From Phialocephala subalpina (taxonomy: Eukaryota; Ascomycota; Leotiomycetes; Helotiales; Mollisiaceae): DNA of 24,219 bases. How positions within the stretch are numbered: position 1 is the first letter of the stretch; each line of letters begins with the position of its first letter. The notes beneath the pieces were generated by a model. That model made no database searches and was not told the origin of the DNA. It worked only from the letters and a program-made list of their open reading frames with translations. A program made the translations under genes and the position numbers. The stretch is taken from assembly GCA_900073065.1 (NCBI GenBank), contig FJOG01000031.1, positions 455,571 through 479,789 on the forward strand. The letters are read 5' to 3'. Positions 9,940 to 21,554 of the stretch are shown piece by piece.

Positions 9940-10513
9940 AGTAGTTGTCGTGAGAGGTAAAAAGTCACACAAGTCCAGTATGCATCAAGTTATCTGCGTA
10001 TACTTAAGGGGGTCAGCTTTGCATTTCTTTCGCCACGTGTTTATCATTGTGCTCACTAGGTTCTGCATCCTTCCTACGTTCTGATTGACCTCTGCCGGAG
10101 AATACTCCATAAGCGGTCCGTACCGGTGCACGGAAGTACACATCCACAAGACCGGCAGGCCTGGGAGGACCGGCTATTTGCTCAGCTAGGTTTCTCGGTC
10201 CCGAGCCTGGACTATCCCCTCGTCCAGTGAGACCTGCCTACGCTAGCAGGGGGCAAGAAAGAAAGCAAAAGATCCAGCAGCAGATTCACCACCACTGTCG
10301 ACCAGACTTCTGGACGAGGAAGGCACCTGGAGGAGAATGATGTAGAGTAGAAGGCATCGTAATATTCATGAAAAAAGCACCGACTAGAAACAACCCTAAA
10401 GTATCCAAGAACCAAATCAAATCCACCCACCCTATCTATCCATACACCATATCATCTCAATCCACAGCGAACGCTATGCTGGGAAGAGATCGAGCAAAAG
10501 TGACGTCCAGCGT
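9940..10513. promoter_or_regulatory. propeller-gene promoter and gdhA 3' region
   Basis: Gene-free. The part next to 9940 should hold the promoter of the propeller gene (minus strand); GTATACTTAAG at about 9997-10007 is a TATA-like candidate some 60 bp upstream of the start. The part next to 10513 is the 3' flank of the glutamate dehydrogenase. No open frame of substance. Confidence 0.4.
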
Positions 10514-12112
<1,599 letters not shown>

Positions 12113-13725
12113 GATGACAGATTGTATATTCTTGATCTTCTGTGTACTTGGTATTTTTCGCAGAAGTTGAATGGTGAGAGAAGGTTGAAGTCACCTCGAG
12201 GAGAGCTCGCTTTTATCTATGGTGGGGTCACTCGAACTCTAAGCTAGGAAGAAGCTCGCCGGACCAGTGAATAGCTCTCCCCAACGATACCGGAGAAAAA
12301 GCAAAGAAATGTGGCTTGAGCAATAAAAAGGGAGTGCAGATTCATGTCTGGAGAGCCACTCAGCTGTTCCATACAAACTCTGAATGACGTGACAGTCTGG
12401 ACGCCGAGGTCGGGGACGAACCATAGCAGCATAGCAATATGCGTATTCCCGTAGAGCTCTGCTGGTCTGAGTAGGATTCAGATCTCACCATACTGCATCT
12501 AGAAGGGAGCTGGAAGAGCGTGGTGTCTCACATGGAGAAAAAGATTTGATGCATGGTGAGATGCAGACAGATGTGTTCCAGTTGATGCAGAACTGGTGTC
12601 CTCGCTTGAGTTTGCTGCATCCTGCTGCAGATTTTCACTGGGCCCTGTTGATAAAAACCCGGTGTCACCGATCTTATCGCTGTGCTTTCACTGGCCAATG
12701 CACCCCCCGGGCCCAGGTTGCAGGGAGAGCTCACAGGCGAGATGCGCTAAAGACACCAAAAAATTGGTCCCTGGCCCCACGGAACTACTAACTGAGCCAC
12801 CCACGACGGAAGTTGTCTCCTCAAACCTTTTTCCGCATGCAGATGGGAGAGAGACTCGAGGTCTTTCATTTGCACCTCCACACTACCATCGTTTCCATTG
12901 AAAATATTTTCATGGATCTGCCCACTGGATCACGCCCAGACATAGTGAGCGATTTAGGAACACTGTGGGTTAGTGAGGGGAGAGCGTGGGAAAAGCAAGT
13001 CCTGTCATGCGGGATGTGAAGCCACCGATTTCGGACGGGGAGACGAGGCAGCAAATTTTTCGAGTTGAAGATCTTCAGCCTTGTCCCTTCGAAGTGAGTG
13101 AGGGTTGTGGTTTCGATTTCGTTCCGTTCTGTTCTCATCCTCATTTTCTCCTGGCCATATTTGTATCGTCATTTGAAATAGAGAAAGACTGGGAGCTGTG
13201 AAAGTCGCGCAGGTTTCAGTGCAGTCGGTGAAGTGTTGTCGAAGCGAAAGGCTAGGTCGAGATGTCTGCGAGCCTTGTCGAACGGAGACGATAAGCTTTG
13301 AAAATTCAAGGGTATCCTAGATGTTTGGAAGAGACAGCACAACTCGATGAGACGTGTCGGCTGCTTCCTCCTTGATACGGTGTCCATCAAAAGCAGAGGA
13401 AGAAAACCCTCTATGAGGTGTGCCGTCCTGGAAGAGCCAAGCTGATGGGGCTGCAGATATACCTATTTCGAAAGAGGAGTCCAGGAGCGTGCACTCTGCC
13501 CCGAATGAGGGAAGAGGATGTGAAGATCAACATATCGTGAGCTGTGAAGAATTTGGTCTGTTCATTGTCGAAAAATTGGGGGTGTCGTTTCTACGGCAAA
13601 AGCTCTCGAGTGTAAGCATGCCAACCAGCCCTTTCGCAGATTTCCAAATCCAAATCCAACCTCTTCTCCGTCGTTGACCAGTTCGCAGATTCTCGGATGT
13701 CCTATCGTCCTATCTCAGAAGTTCC
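12113..13725. promoter_or_regulatory. gdhA upstream region with GATA-type sites
   Basis: 1.6 kb without a supported gene, between the gdhA start and the aldo-keto reductase 3' end. Minus-strand AGATAA at about 12213-12218, plus-strand TGATAA at about 12649-12654 and minus-strand CGATAAG at about 12673-12679 match the HGATAR consensus of AreA/NIT2 nitrogen regulators; another CGATAAG lies at about 13289. Known biology: fungal gdhA genes respond to nitrogen source through GATA factors. Several short open frames on both strands have no family likeness and I do not call them genes. Confidence 0.5.
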
Positions 13726-14844
13726 TCACTCAGCATCTGTCGGATCCCAATCAGTAACGAGGTATTCATCACAGCCATCTAGCACCTTCACATCCTCCTC
13801 CGAAATCTCGAACCCTCCAATATCTGCATTCGCCTTGATTCTCTCTTTGTCCACAGACTTCGGAAGCGGCACGTATCCCTTCTGCAGAGACCACCTCACG
13901 AACAACTGCGCAGGTGTGCATTTGTACTTGTTGCTCAACTGGACAACTTTCGCATTCTTGAATCGCAGAGCGCGAGCGAGAGGAGCATAAGCCTCGACAA
14001 CGATGTTGTGATGGTCGCAGAAGGATGTGATGTCGGTTCGAGTGTTGAACGGATGGACCTCGATTTGATTGACTGCTGGTGGGATTCGAGGCTTCGAGTC
14101 GAGAAGTTCCTGGAGCTGCATTTTCTTCGTCAGTAATGCGACCCTCCAACTGCAAATCCAGCCCAAATTTGAGCATAGAGGAGAAAGGAAAGGGAGCGAC
14201 ATACGTGCTTCACGCCATAATTGCTCACGCCTCCAGCCCTGATCTCTCCATCTCCAATGGCGTCCTCGACCGCCTTCCAACACTCGAGTCTCCTCTGCTT
14301 CCCGCCATACGGACTATGCAGGAGGTACAAATCAATGTATCCCAGTCCGCTCTTCTCAATGCTCTTCTTGATTGATTTCCTCGTTGCATCGTAACTTGTG
14401 TTCATCTTCAGTTTGGTGGTGAACCATATGTCTTCGCGTTTCAGGCCTGTGCTGTTGTCCGGGGACTTCAGGTATTTGAGGATGGCAGAGCCAGTTTCGT
14501 GTTCGTTTGCGTACCATTCTGCGGAGTCAACTGCACGGTAGCCTGCCTGCAGAGCGTAGGTGACTGCGTTCGAGGTTTCTCGTCCTGAGGTCCTGTCAAT
14601 TGAGGATGCAAGTCAGCGGGATTCTGCTGCCAAATGTGCCCGCAAATTGACTTTGTTCCAGTCGAAATCAGAAATTGGCAGGTGTACGGTACATTGGCAG
14701 AGTTATGCCAACAGCTGGGAGATTCTCCTCCGGTGGCAAGGAGAGCTGGACTTACATGTAAACACCCAAATGGATTCTCGGCATCAACACCCCATTGTTA
14801 AGCTTGATTGTGCTCTTCAATCCAAAATTCGAGCTGGAAGCCAT
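13726..14844 (-). CDS. aldo-keto reductase
   Basis: NAD(P)H-dependent reductase of carbonyl compounds, TIM-barrel fold, cytosolic. Three exons: 14844-14756, 14592-14205 and 14115-13726; introns 14755-14593 (163 nt, GTAAGT...CAG) and 14204-14116 (89 nt, GTATGT...CAG). Spliced product 288 residues, normal for the family. The catalytic tetrad is complete: Asp52 and Tyr57 ([11 protein letters not shown]), Lys90 (WFTTKLK) and His122 (YLLHSP). Also present are [18 protein letters not shown] and the cofactor-binding [14 protein letters not shown]. Closest in feel to fungal 2,5-diketo-gluconate reductase/GCY1-like enzymes; substrate not deducible. Divergent from the Lsb1-like gene, sharing about 308 bp of upstream DNA. 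Confidence 0.92.
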
Positions 14845-15152
14845 TTTGCGAATCTGCGAGCTGCGATGCGTTGCATGGGATGATGTTGAGGAAGAAATGA
14901 GGCGGAAGATATGATGAAAATGGGATGGATTTCAAAGGTGCTGCTGCGATGCAGGGATAAAAGCGGTCTCTGATGGCAGAATTCCAATTGAGCAGAGTAG
15001 TGACGTCGGCGGGGTAATTTCTGCCCTCGATGTTTGAAATGAGCTAAGAACTTTCAAGCTGAACAACAAGCTTTTCATGTGCGATTGAGCAGAGTATGAG
15101 CCTTTCTTCAAAGATATCTCAATACGCAAAACGAAAAACAGAACGAGACAAA
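14845..15152. promoter_or_regulatory. bidirectional promoter region
   Basis: 308 bp between the divergent starts of the aldo-keto reductase (-) and the Lsb1-like gene (+). It must carry the 5' untranslated regions and promoters of both. I see no strong TATA box or named operator. Confidence 0.5.
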
Positions 15153-15620
15153 ATGGTCGATCCAGCACAAGTCAATCGCTCGCTGAGCACGATCAGGACT
15201 GAGCTTGAGTTTCTGCAAGCTAGTAATGTGTTGAATCCTGCTCAATTCCAATCAATTATGGCCCAGTTACCTGTGAGTTGTTGTCTGAGGATGAGAGTGG
15301 ATGAAGCTGATGTATGAAAAGCAAAACGGTCAACCGTCGGGTTACATTGATCCCCGTTACAATCCCAACCCTCAACAACAATTCGACCCTTCGAAAATGG
15401 CGCAACAAGCTCAAGATCCAGGTCATCCAGCCAATCCTCAAAATCCAAAAGTGAGTTCCTCATGAACGCATGCAAGGATGAAGAAGGAAGGAGGCTAACA
15501 CCCGAGAAGCATCACGAATGGGCACGGAATATGGCTTCCAAATTCGGAAACGCAGCCATGTTTGGTGCAGGAGCCACCTTTGGAGGAGACTTGGTGAATG
15601 ATGTTATGCGGAAATTTTGA
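15153..15620 (+). CDS. Lsb1/Pin3-like small protein lacking the SH3 domain
   Basis: Three exons: 15153-15272, 15322-15450 and 15510-15620 (introns of 49 and 59 nt; GTGAGT donors, GCTAACA branch site in the second) encode 119 residues. Residues 6-40 (NRSLSTIRTELEFLQASNVL...) match the N-terminal helical region of yeast Lsb1/Lsb2(Pin3), Las17-binding proteins of actin patches that also influence prion induction. Residues 94-119 match their conserved C-terminal glycine-rich tail (KFGNAAMFGAGATFGGDLVN). The SH3 domain that lies between these regions in Lsb1 is absent; a short Pro/Gln/Asn linker takes its place. I chose the start at 15153 by this alignment; an in-frame ATG at 15096 would add 19 residues. 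Confidence 0.8.
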
Positions 15621-15992
15621 GGGAGAGTAGTGTTGATGAGATGGAACGGAACAGGAATTGAGCTTGATGATTTGGTCTTGGATTAATCTTAAAGTCTTAC
15701 TTGATTTCTTGATGACCGATTTTGATTCTGGAAAGTCTCACTTATTTGCCAAGTGGCATGTCCTTCAACAATCTTTCGGGGGTTTGGAGTTTTTTTGTTG
15801 TTTCTAAATTTTCTAAAGTACATGGCAAAAGTTTTCCGCCAAATTCACAGTATATAATATTGCACACGATATAATACATCTCAAACAATAAATCTCAATT
15901 GAAGCGTGGCTTGACCTTAAACCTGCAGATTTGCCTATTACGGAAAACTTCCAAGCGATTTCAACCCAGTGATTTCTTGGTCTTCCTCTTTC
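15621..15992. other. convergent 3' intergenic region
   Basis: Lies between the 3' ends of the Lsb1-like gene and the monooxygenase pseudogene. AT-rich around 15840-15900, with AATAAA at about 15887-15892, a possible plus-strand polyadenylation signal. No coding frame. Confidence 0.45.
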
Positions 15993-17035
15993 TCAAACAG
16001 CAACCAAGTTTTCGTTCACCACAGCGTCCTGGAAGTAATGCTGCGTGAAATCATACCTCACGATATTTATACCCTAAGAAAGCATGAGTACTTTGGAAGC
16101 GAGTTCTGAGGTATATGAAATACTTAAAGAACTTATCGACTGAACTCTTTCGAAAAGACAGGATCAGTTTCCGTCTTCTTGCATAATTTCAAAAATTCGT
16201 CATTCTCTATCGCCGTATCCGGATTTTGCCCAAACAACTTCTTGATATTCTCCGTTGAAATGAGATTGATAACTTCAGAGTACTTCCATCTCCTGATCTC
16301 GTCGTATTTGTCAAGAATTGAGGCATCGGCGTTGCCTTTGTGAATACCTATGAGGCAGTCGAACAGTCCACCAACATCTACAATCCCACCTGTGAGTCCA
16401 AGCCCGCCACTTTTATCATTAGCGTGGCACAGTAATATCGAGATCAGAAAATACTGACAATGGGTTACACAGATGTGCAGCATCAGCAGCAAGAAGGAAG
16501 TGACCAACTCCCATCTTCTTAGCTAAGCGTTGATGCACTTTGTATGGACTAAAGTTTGCGAGTTTACACTTATCTGGCTTGGGATGGCCAGGGAAGATTC
16601 TCTCGAATTTTGCGGGCAGCCTTGCTCGAAGTTCTTCATTCGAGAGTCCCCCAATTTCTCCATAAGTCACTCTCCACAGGCCATCTTAGGTGATTCAGGA
16701 TGCCATGTGCCAATGCTCCTTGTCGATAATGAAGTTGGCATCTTCGTAGCCGTATTTGTGGAAGTCTTAGTACGTCTAGAAGCACGCAGTTAGTGATTGA
16801 ATCCCGCAGGGTCTAGAAAGGACGGCTGACATTCGTTGCGACAATTTGCTCATCCCACGTGAAGCCGGGAAACTCCCAGTCACCGAACAGCGACCGGCGT
16901 ACCTGACTGTTGGCTCCATCATATCCGACAATATAATCTGCCTCCAACTTTTTGATTCCCTCAGGTGTTTCCACCTCCACCCCAGCTTTGCTCTCATCCT
17001 GCCCAATGCTTAAGATTCGATCGTTGGGGGACTAG
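15993..17035 (-). pseudogene. FAD-dependent aromatic monooxygenase, 5'-truncated and disrupted
   Basis: Relic of a p-hydroxybenzoate-hydroxylase-like flavoprotein monooxygenase, enzymes that hydroxylate aromatic or polyketide substrates with NAD(P)H and O2. On the minus strand: a LSIGQDESKAGVEVETPEG segment, the DG motif in YIVGYDGANSQVRRSLFGDW, FPGFTWDEQIVATN, a probable intron, then HKYGYEDANF and WRVTYGEIGGLSNEELRAR. Then the second FAD motif FLLAADAAHLCNP continues across an intron (donor GTCAGT) into GGLGLTGGIVDVGGL. Three in-frame stops lie near 16690-16770, one of them TGA where CGA is expected. A C-terminal VRYDFTQHY piece ends at 15993. The N-terminal Rossmann fold (GxGxxG) is missing beyond about 17035, so it cannot work. 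Confidence 0.85.
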
Positions 17036-17039
17036 TCTG

Positions 17040-17256
17040 GTACAGAAGCTGCTGCCTGAACGTCGACCTCGGACTCATTTGATGTAGCTACTGCGAAGCT
17101 TAGACGGGCAAGAGATGTTGACACTGATTCGGATGAAATGACTTTGGATTTGGATGGTGATGTTGAATTGACAATTGCTGAGGCCAAGGCTTGAGCATTT
17201 TTGAATGTACTTGGTAGTTTGGAGTTGACAATAGATTTGTAAATAATGCGTCAAAA
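17040..17256 (+). pseudogene. possible plus-strand coding fragment, unrecognised
   Basis: Directly behind the truncation point of the monooxygenase, the plus strand reads about 70 codons with two stops (TGA after GTEAAA and after IAEAKA). The composition is acidic and protein-like: TSTSDSFDVATAKLRRARD, then EMTLDLDGDVELTIAEAKA. It ends in TAA at about 17254. No family recognised. It could be a fragment of another gene joined here by the rearrangement that removed the monooxygenase 5' end, or chance. Confidence 0.2.
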
Positions 17257-17449
17257 AGATACCTGAACACAGTGTCCTCCCCTGCAAACTTCAGGCATGT
17301 ATTCGGTAGCGTGTCACCATTTCAGCCGGTGATTGCTCGGTATCATATTCATTCAAAGCCGAACTTGGTTTGTCCCACCTCATTTCCGCGTGTTTTACAT
17401 TCTTACAAATGACTTACGCCACCACCGCTCCCATTCAATATCTTATACA
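17257..17449. other. spacer
   Basis: No gene supported. It is the 3' flank of the Myb-fusion gene on the minus strand. Confidence 0.4.
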
Positions 17450-20400
17450 TCATTCGTTCTTCCATCGAAAGAAGCAAACAATCATGAGGCTATTCAAAAC
17501 TGCGATAATCCAACAAGAAAACCCGAACGCTCCTTGGAAATCCTTCTGGTAAAAATTCCACAATGCTGCCGCAGCCCCACTCAACAACAGCACAAAGAAA
17601 TTCGTCCAAGCAATTGCACCATAATTGGGGCCCTCGTCAATATGTACTCCCCAGCCATAGGTAACCGCTGGCGCATTGTGCGTAATACTCGTATCGAGTT
17701 TCTTGGGAAGTCTTCCCAACCACGCATCCTTGCTCGAGGGGTTTGGACAGTTCATGTAATGCAGGAATATGTGATCTGGGATTGGTACGCTTCCAACGAG
17801 AGGACACGGATCATATATATAGCGTTTTGCATCGACTTCGATCTTCGGGGGTAAAGCAAGAGGTTTTTCGAGAATTCCCACTCGGTGACAGTTTCAACGG
17901 AGATCTAGTGGAGGTGAGTAAATCACTCTGCTTGTGCGGTTGTTGGAAGAATCTCACATGGACATAGTTGACTGCAGATGGCTTGAGGAGCCAAAACCTC
18001 GCCCGAAAGCCACGCAGCTCCAAGTACTTCTTTTTGATGCTTTGGAACAATTCTTGGTCATTGCTGATATTGCCAGTTGGGATTTCTCCGAGCACCTTCA
18101 GATACTCGCCGCTGTTAACGCAAAGTTCCAAAAATTGAGGGCTCTTTGGCGGAGTGGAATTCAAAGGAGGCTGGAGGAGTCCGTGGGTAATGTGGTTGAC
18201 ATTACTTTGATTTAGGAGGGACCTTGCAGGTGAATGCTGTGAGTTATGAGCCCTCGGGACGCTGAAAGAGCTATGATGAGCAGGCTGCATGGGAGTGAGA
18301 GATTGTGCCTGAGAGTTCTGATTGGAAGATGGGGCTGCGGTAGTGGGGCATGTTAAAATCGCAGATAATTTGGCAAGTGTTAGTCCGCCGTCGTCTTGAA
18401 GATCTGCGTATAAACTATCTCCACATCCCTGGCGGAAAATTGAGGTTCAGTATGCTTCAAGTAAGAGTCTCTAGTATGACTTACACAAACCCATTCAAGT
18501 CGTCTTTGACCTGGTCGAAGTGGTGAACGCCATCGCCGTTTCAGCAGGCCCCACACCTTTTGGCTAGTGCTGGATGAAGGTCGGTGTTGGATCAACTGAC
18601 CGTCGATATTTGCTTTCGCAGGATCTTGCAGTGTACTTCCTTGAAAACTACAGTTTTCGTCCTCAGTCTGGGAGAGATTATCAATGGCTAGGGCTGGTCG
18701 GTGTACGTTGAGGCTGTGTGCTCCCATAGAGGAGCTGCCAACCTGTGTATTCGTTTGCAATATCCACGCACTTTCCTCATTGGCGCCATCTACAAATACC
18801 GGTTTGCCTTTGCCTTTACTCGCTGCGCTCAAAGTAGGAGTACCGAGCACATTCATATCATGTAATTCATTTGCGGTCTCTTGTTCTAAACTGAAGTGAT
18901 GTGAGGTTGTTAAAACAGGTAACTCTGAGGGCTGCGGATGATATTTGGGGTCGGGTCCAGCATAGAAGATAGATCTATGTCCATTTCTAATTATTGGTTA
19001 GTATTTTATCAAATTTTCAACCTTCCTCGAAGATAGTTTAAAAGAGTGACTTACGTGTTTCCCAAATGTTTCGATGAAGAACAATGGTCATTCGAGTTCG
19101 AATGATCGATTTCCTGAAGCTGTCTCTCGACTTGGTGTTCGATATCAAGATCTTTCATGATTACGTCTATATCCACTGAAGAATCGGAGGGACGAAGGAA
19201 AGTGATGGGTTGCCTGAAAAGAGACTCCGCCCTAAATGTGTCACCTTCTATGTCGGCACCTTCTCCATCGGCATCTAAAGTGAAAGGGTTCTTCTCGTCG
19301 TTGGACTCATCTAACCTGGGCCATTTCACTTGACGCGACATCTCTTCCTCGTTTCCTGCAGATTTTCGCTTTGTCGAAGATCTCCTATCTGCTGTTGCCG
19401 GGTGCCATTGTATGTCCTCCATGCTTGTTTGCAAAGTGGCTATGACTGGCTTGTTACCGTCCGACGTGGGAATCAAGAAGTCTTCCAAATTCGATTTCAA
19501 ATTCGAAAATGCAGCGGAAGAAGTGATGAAGCCTCGAACTTTTCGTAGGTTGCGCAAATCTGGCTCATCTGGATCGTTATAGTCGCTGCCCATTGATAAC
19601 TTGTCGTCCTCTTCATCATCTTCGTTCATCTGGATGTCTTGCTTTTCGGTTGAATTTTGCTGATAATTTTCGATGAACATCTCAAGTTTCATCTTGTCTT
19701 CAACTCTCTGAAATTTGAGCCTGTTCATTGCTGAGACCTTTTCATGTCCGCGACTCGTGAACTCATCTCTGATCAGGCTCGTAGCGTAAGCACGATAGTA
19801 GTAGATTATTCGAACAGCACCCTTTTCGAGTGATGTCTTTGCTTCTCCACGGAGATCTATAGCGCATGTCTTCAGCAGTCGAATGAAGACTTTGTCGAAG
19901 CGCCTTGGGTCCATTTCTTCGGTAGCTTGCAGTATCAAAGGTCGAAGTTCGGGGTGATTAGCCAGAATTTCAGCCAGCTCTTGAGGTGCACCCTTGACTT
20001 TGGTTTCACCAAGACCCGACAATGTTGTTCCTGAAAATCCGCTATCGTGAGATGTGTCTGAAAGGGCCTTCCAGGGTTCTTCTTCGGCTTGACCTGCTCT
20101 AAGTGGCTGGCTATCATTTATGCCGTTCTGAGTGTTCCTAGAGACTGGTTGTAATCCTTTGGAAGTGGAGGTATTTGAGTTTGGCATGGATTTTGCGCTC
20201 TTGTATCCGCTATCCTTTGAGAACACGGTGAAATTGTCGTGCAGATGCTCATGAGATTCTGCTGCAGCCTCATCATTCACATCTACAGACATGTGTGGGC
20301 CGTTCCATGGAGTTCTCAGATACTGTCTCAGAGGAGGTAGAGAGATCTGAGCAGGTCTTGTGTTGAGAAATTTCGGGGGGTCATTGTTGCTCGTAGATAC

Positions 20401-20919
20401 ACTTAACTCTCCAGAAATTTCATTCATTTCGGCAGGCATCCTTGCTTCACATCGATTATTCGGAGGCCACTGGGCAGGCAAATGTGTGATAGAATAATCG
20501 TTAGGTGTCTTTATGGCGATTTGGGTATTGTGATTGCTGTTCACAGTTGCAGGAGAGACTGTATAGCCATCCGGCCATGTACGCTGGAGAATGAGGCTCT
20601 TTCTCCTATTCATGCTTCCATTCCACCAGTTCTTGACCTGATTATCACTTCGTCCGTGAAGCCTCCTAGCAATCTCGGCCCAGCGTTTACCCATTTCTCC
20701 TACCATCCTTTCAATTTGGAGTCCTTCTTCCGGGCTGATTGGCTCATGGTTCAGGGATGGCTTGAGATTCTGGTGATACCGTTCCCGGCATTGCTTTGGC
20801 GATCTGCTTCCAAGGAGTTGTGCGATTCGAACCCAATTCAACGCTCCCTGAGCTTGAACGAGCTGTGCCAAATAGGAATCCTCGGCTTGCGACCACGGCC
20901 CTCTTCGGTGAGATGACAT
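17450..20919 (-). CDS. Myb-repeat protein fused to a fungal membrane-anchored module (possible frameshift)
   Basis: Exons: 20919-19055, 18986-18485, 18428-17958 and 17904-17450; introns 68, 56 and 53 nt. The TAA at 19051-19053 lies inside the first donor (AC/GTAAGT), and the first acceptor follows a TACTAAC branch site. Residues 5-50 (RRGPWSQAEDSYLAQLV) and 57-104 (GKRWAEIARRLHGRSDNQVK) are two Myb repeats. A Ser/Asn-rich linker follows, then at 313-390 a helical domain (FDKVFIRLLK, SLEKGAVRIIYYYRA) in the same exon. An acidic stretch and a basic KRK...KWPRL, possibly a nuclear signal, come next. Later exons give HRSIFYAGPDPKYHP, RRLEWVC/GCGDSLYADL, ELCVNSGEYLKVLGEIPTGN, EKPLALPPK and two membrane helices (about 17620-17555, 17530-17468). 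I remember this module from many uncharacterised Pezizomycotina proteins. Exon 4 joins out of frame by one base; as read, translation stops at 17754-17752, before the helices. Confidence 0.7.
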
Positions 20920-21554
20920 GTCTTATTGAAAGCCCCTTTCCTAGGCCTCTAATGTTCACAAATCGTGTTTGAGTTTGAATATTGTAAGAATAACTGAAAT
21001 CAATGGCTGATATCTCAATGCTCATTGCTTTGTGTGCGTAGGATTCAAGGATACATGTAATGATATCTCCTCGAGGGTCAATGTGAAATCGAAATCAGGA
21101 CGCCGAAAGATGGATAAGGCTGCGTCAGTGTGCCTTGCTAAGCTAGCGTTCTGCACTGCCCCCTTGCCCTGCGGCTATTTAGAGACATAGCCAACTACTT
21201 TCTCCGATCCGCCAACCTCTTCTCGATGCATAATTCTGCGAAAGCCACATGGCTGACACTCCAGTCCGGAACGCCCATGTGTCTGGAATTCTCGGGTCTG
21301 CGGATATCATGGATAAATGAACGAACCTTGAAACTTTCTCCAGACTCCCTACTTGAGAAGGAGAAAACACCCAGGGGACGTATGAATGGAAGTTGCCTAA
21401 AGGAGGGTTTACTGAAAACGGAGAGATTATAATTTCGTCAGTGACATGTTCAAGATGCGGCACCCAAATACTAACGCTGCCTGACCTTGAGCTCACAAGA
21501 CGCTACATTTACTTCAAAAGCTTCACTGAGCTCCCTGCCCCTCCCAACCCCACA
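20920..21554. promoter_or_regulatory. Myb-fusion gene upstream region
   Basis: 635 bp between the start of the Myb-fusion gene and the 3' end of the glutaminase-like pseudogene, both on the minus strand. It should contain the Myb gene's promoter. Open frames here are short and without family likeness. No clear regulatory motif seen. Confidence 0.4.

Noticed and set aside
12239..13677. Many 60-100-codon frames in the gdhA upstream region
   Set aside because: They overlap on both strands with no conserved motif, consistent with chance in GC-balanced DNA.
15096..15152. Earlier in-frame ATG for the Lsb1-like protein
   Set aside because: It adds a Lys-rich extension not expected in the family; the start at 15153 matches the usual N-terminus.
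19051..19053. TAA as the true end of a stand-alone 622-residue Myb protein
   Set aside because: It is the TAA of a perfect GTAAGT donor. A TACTAAC branch site and acceptor follow 68 nt later, and the frame then continues into conserved sequence.
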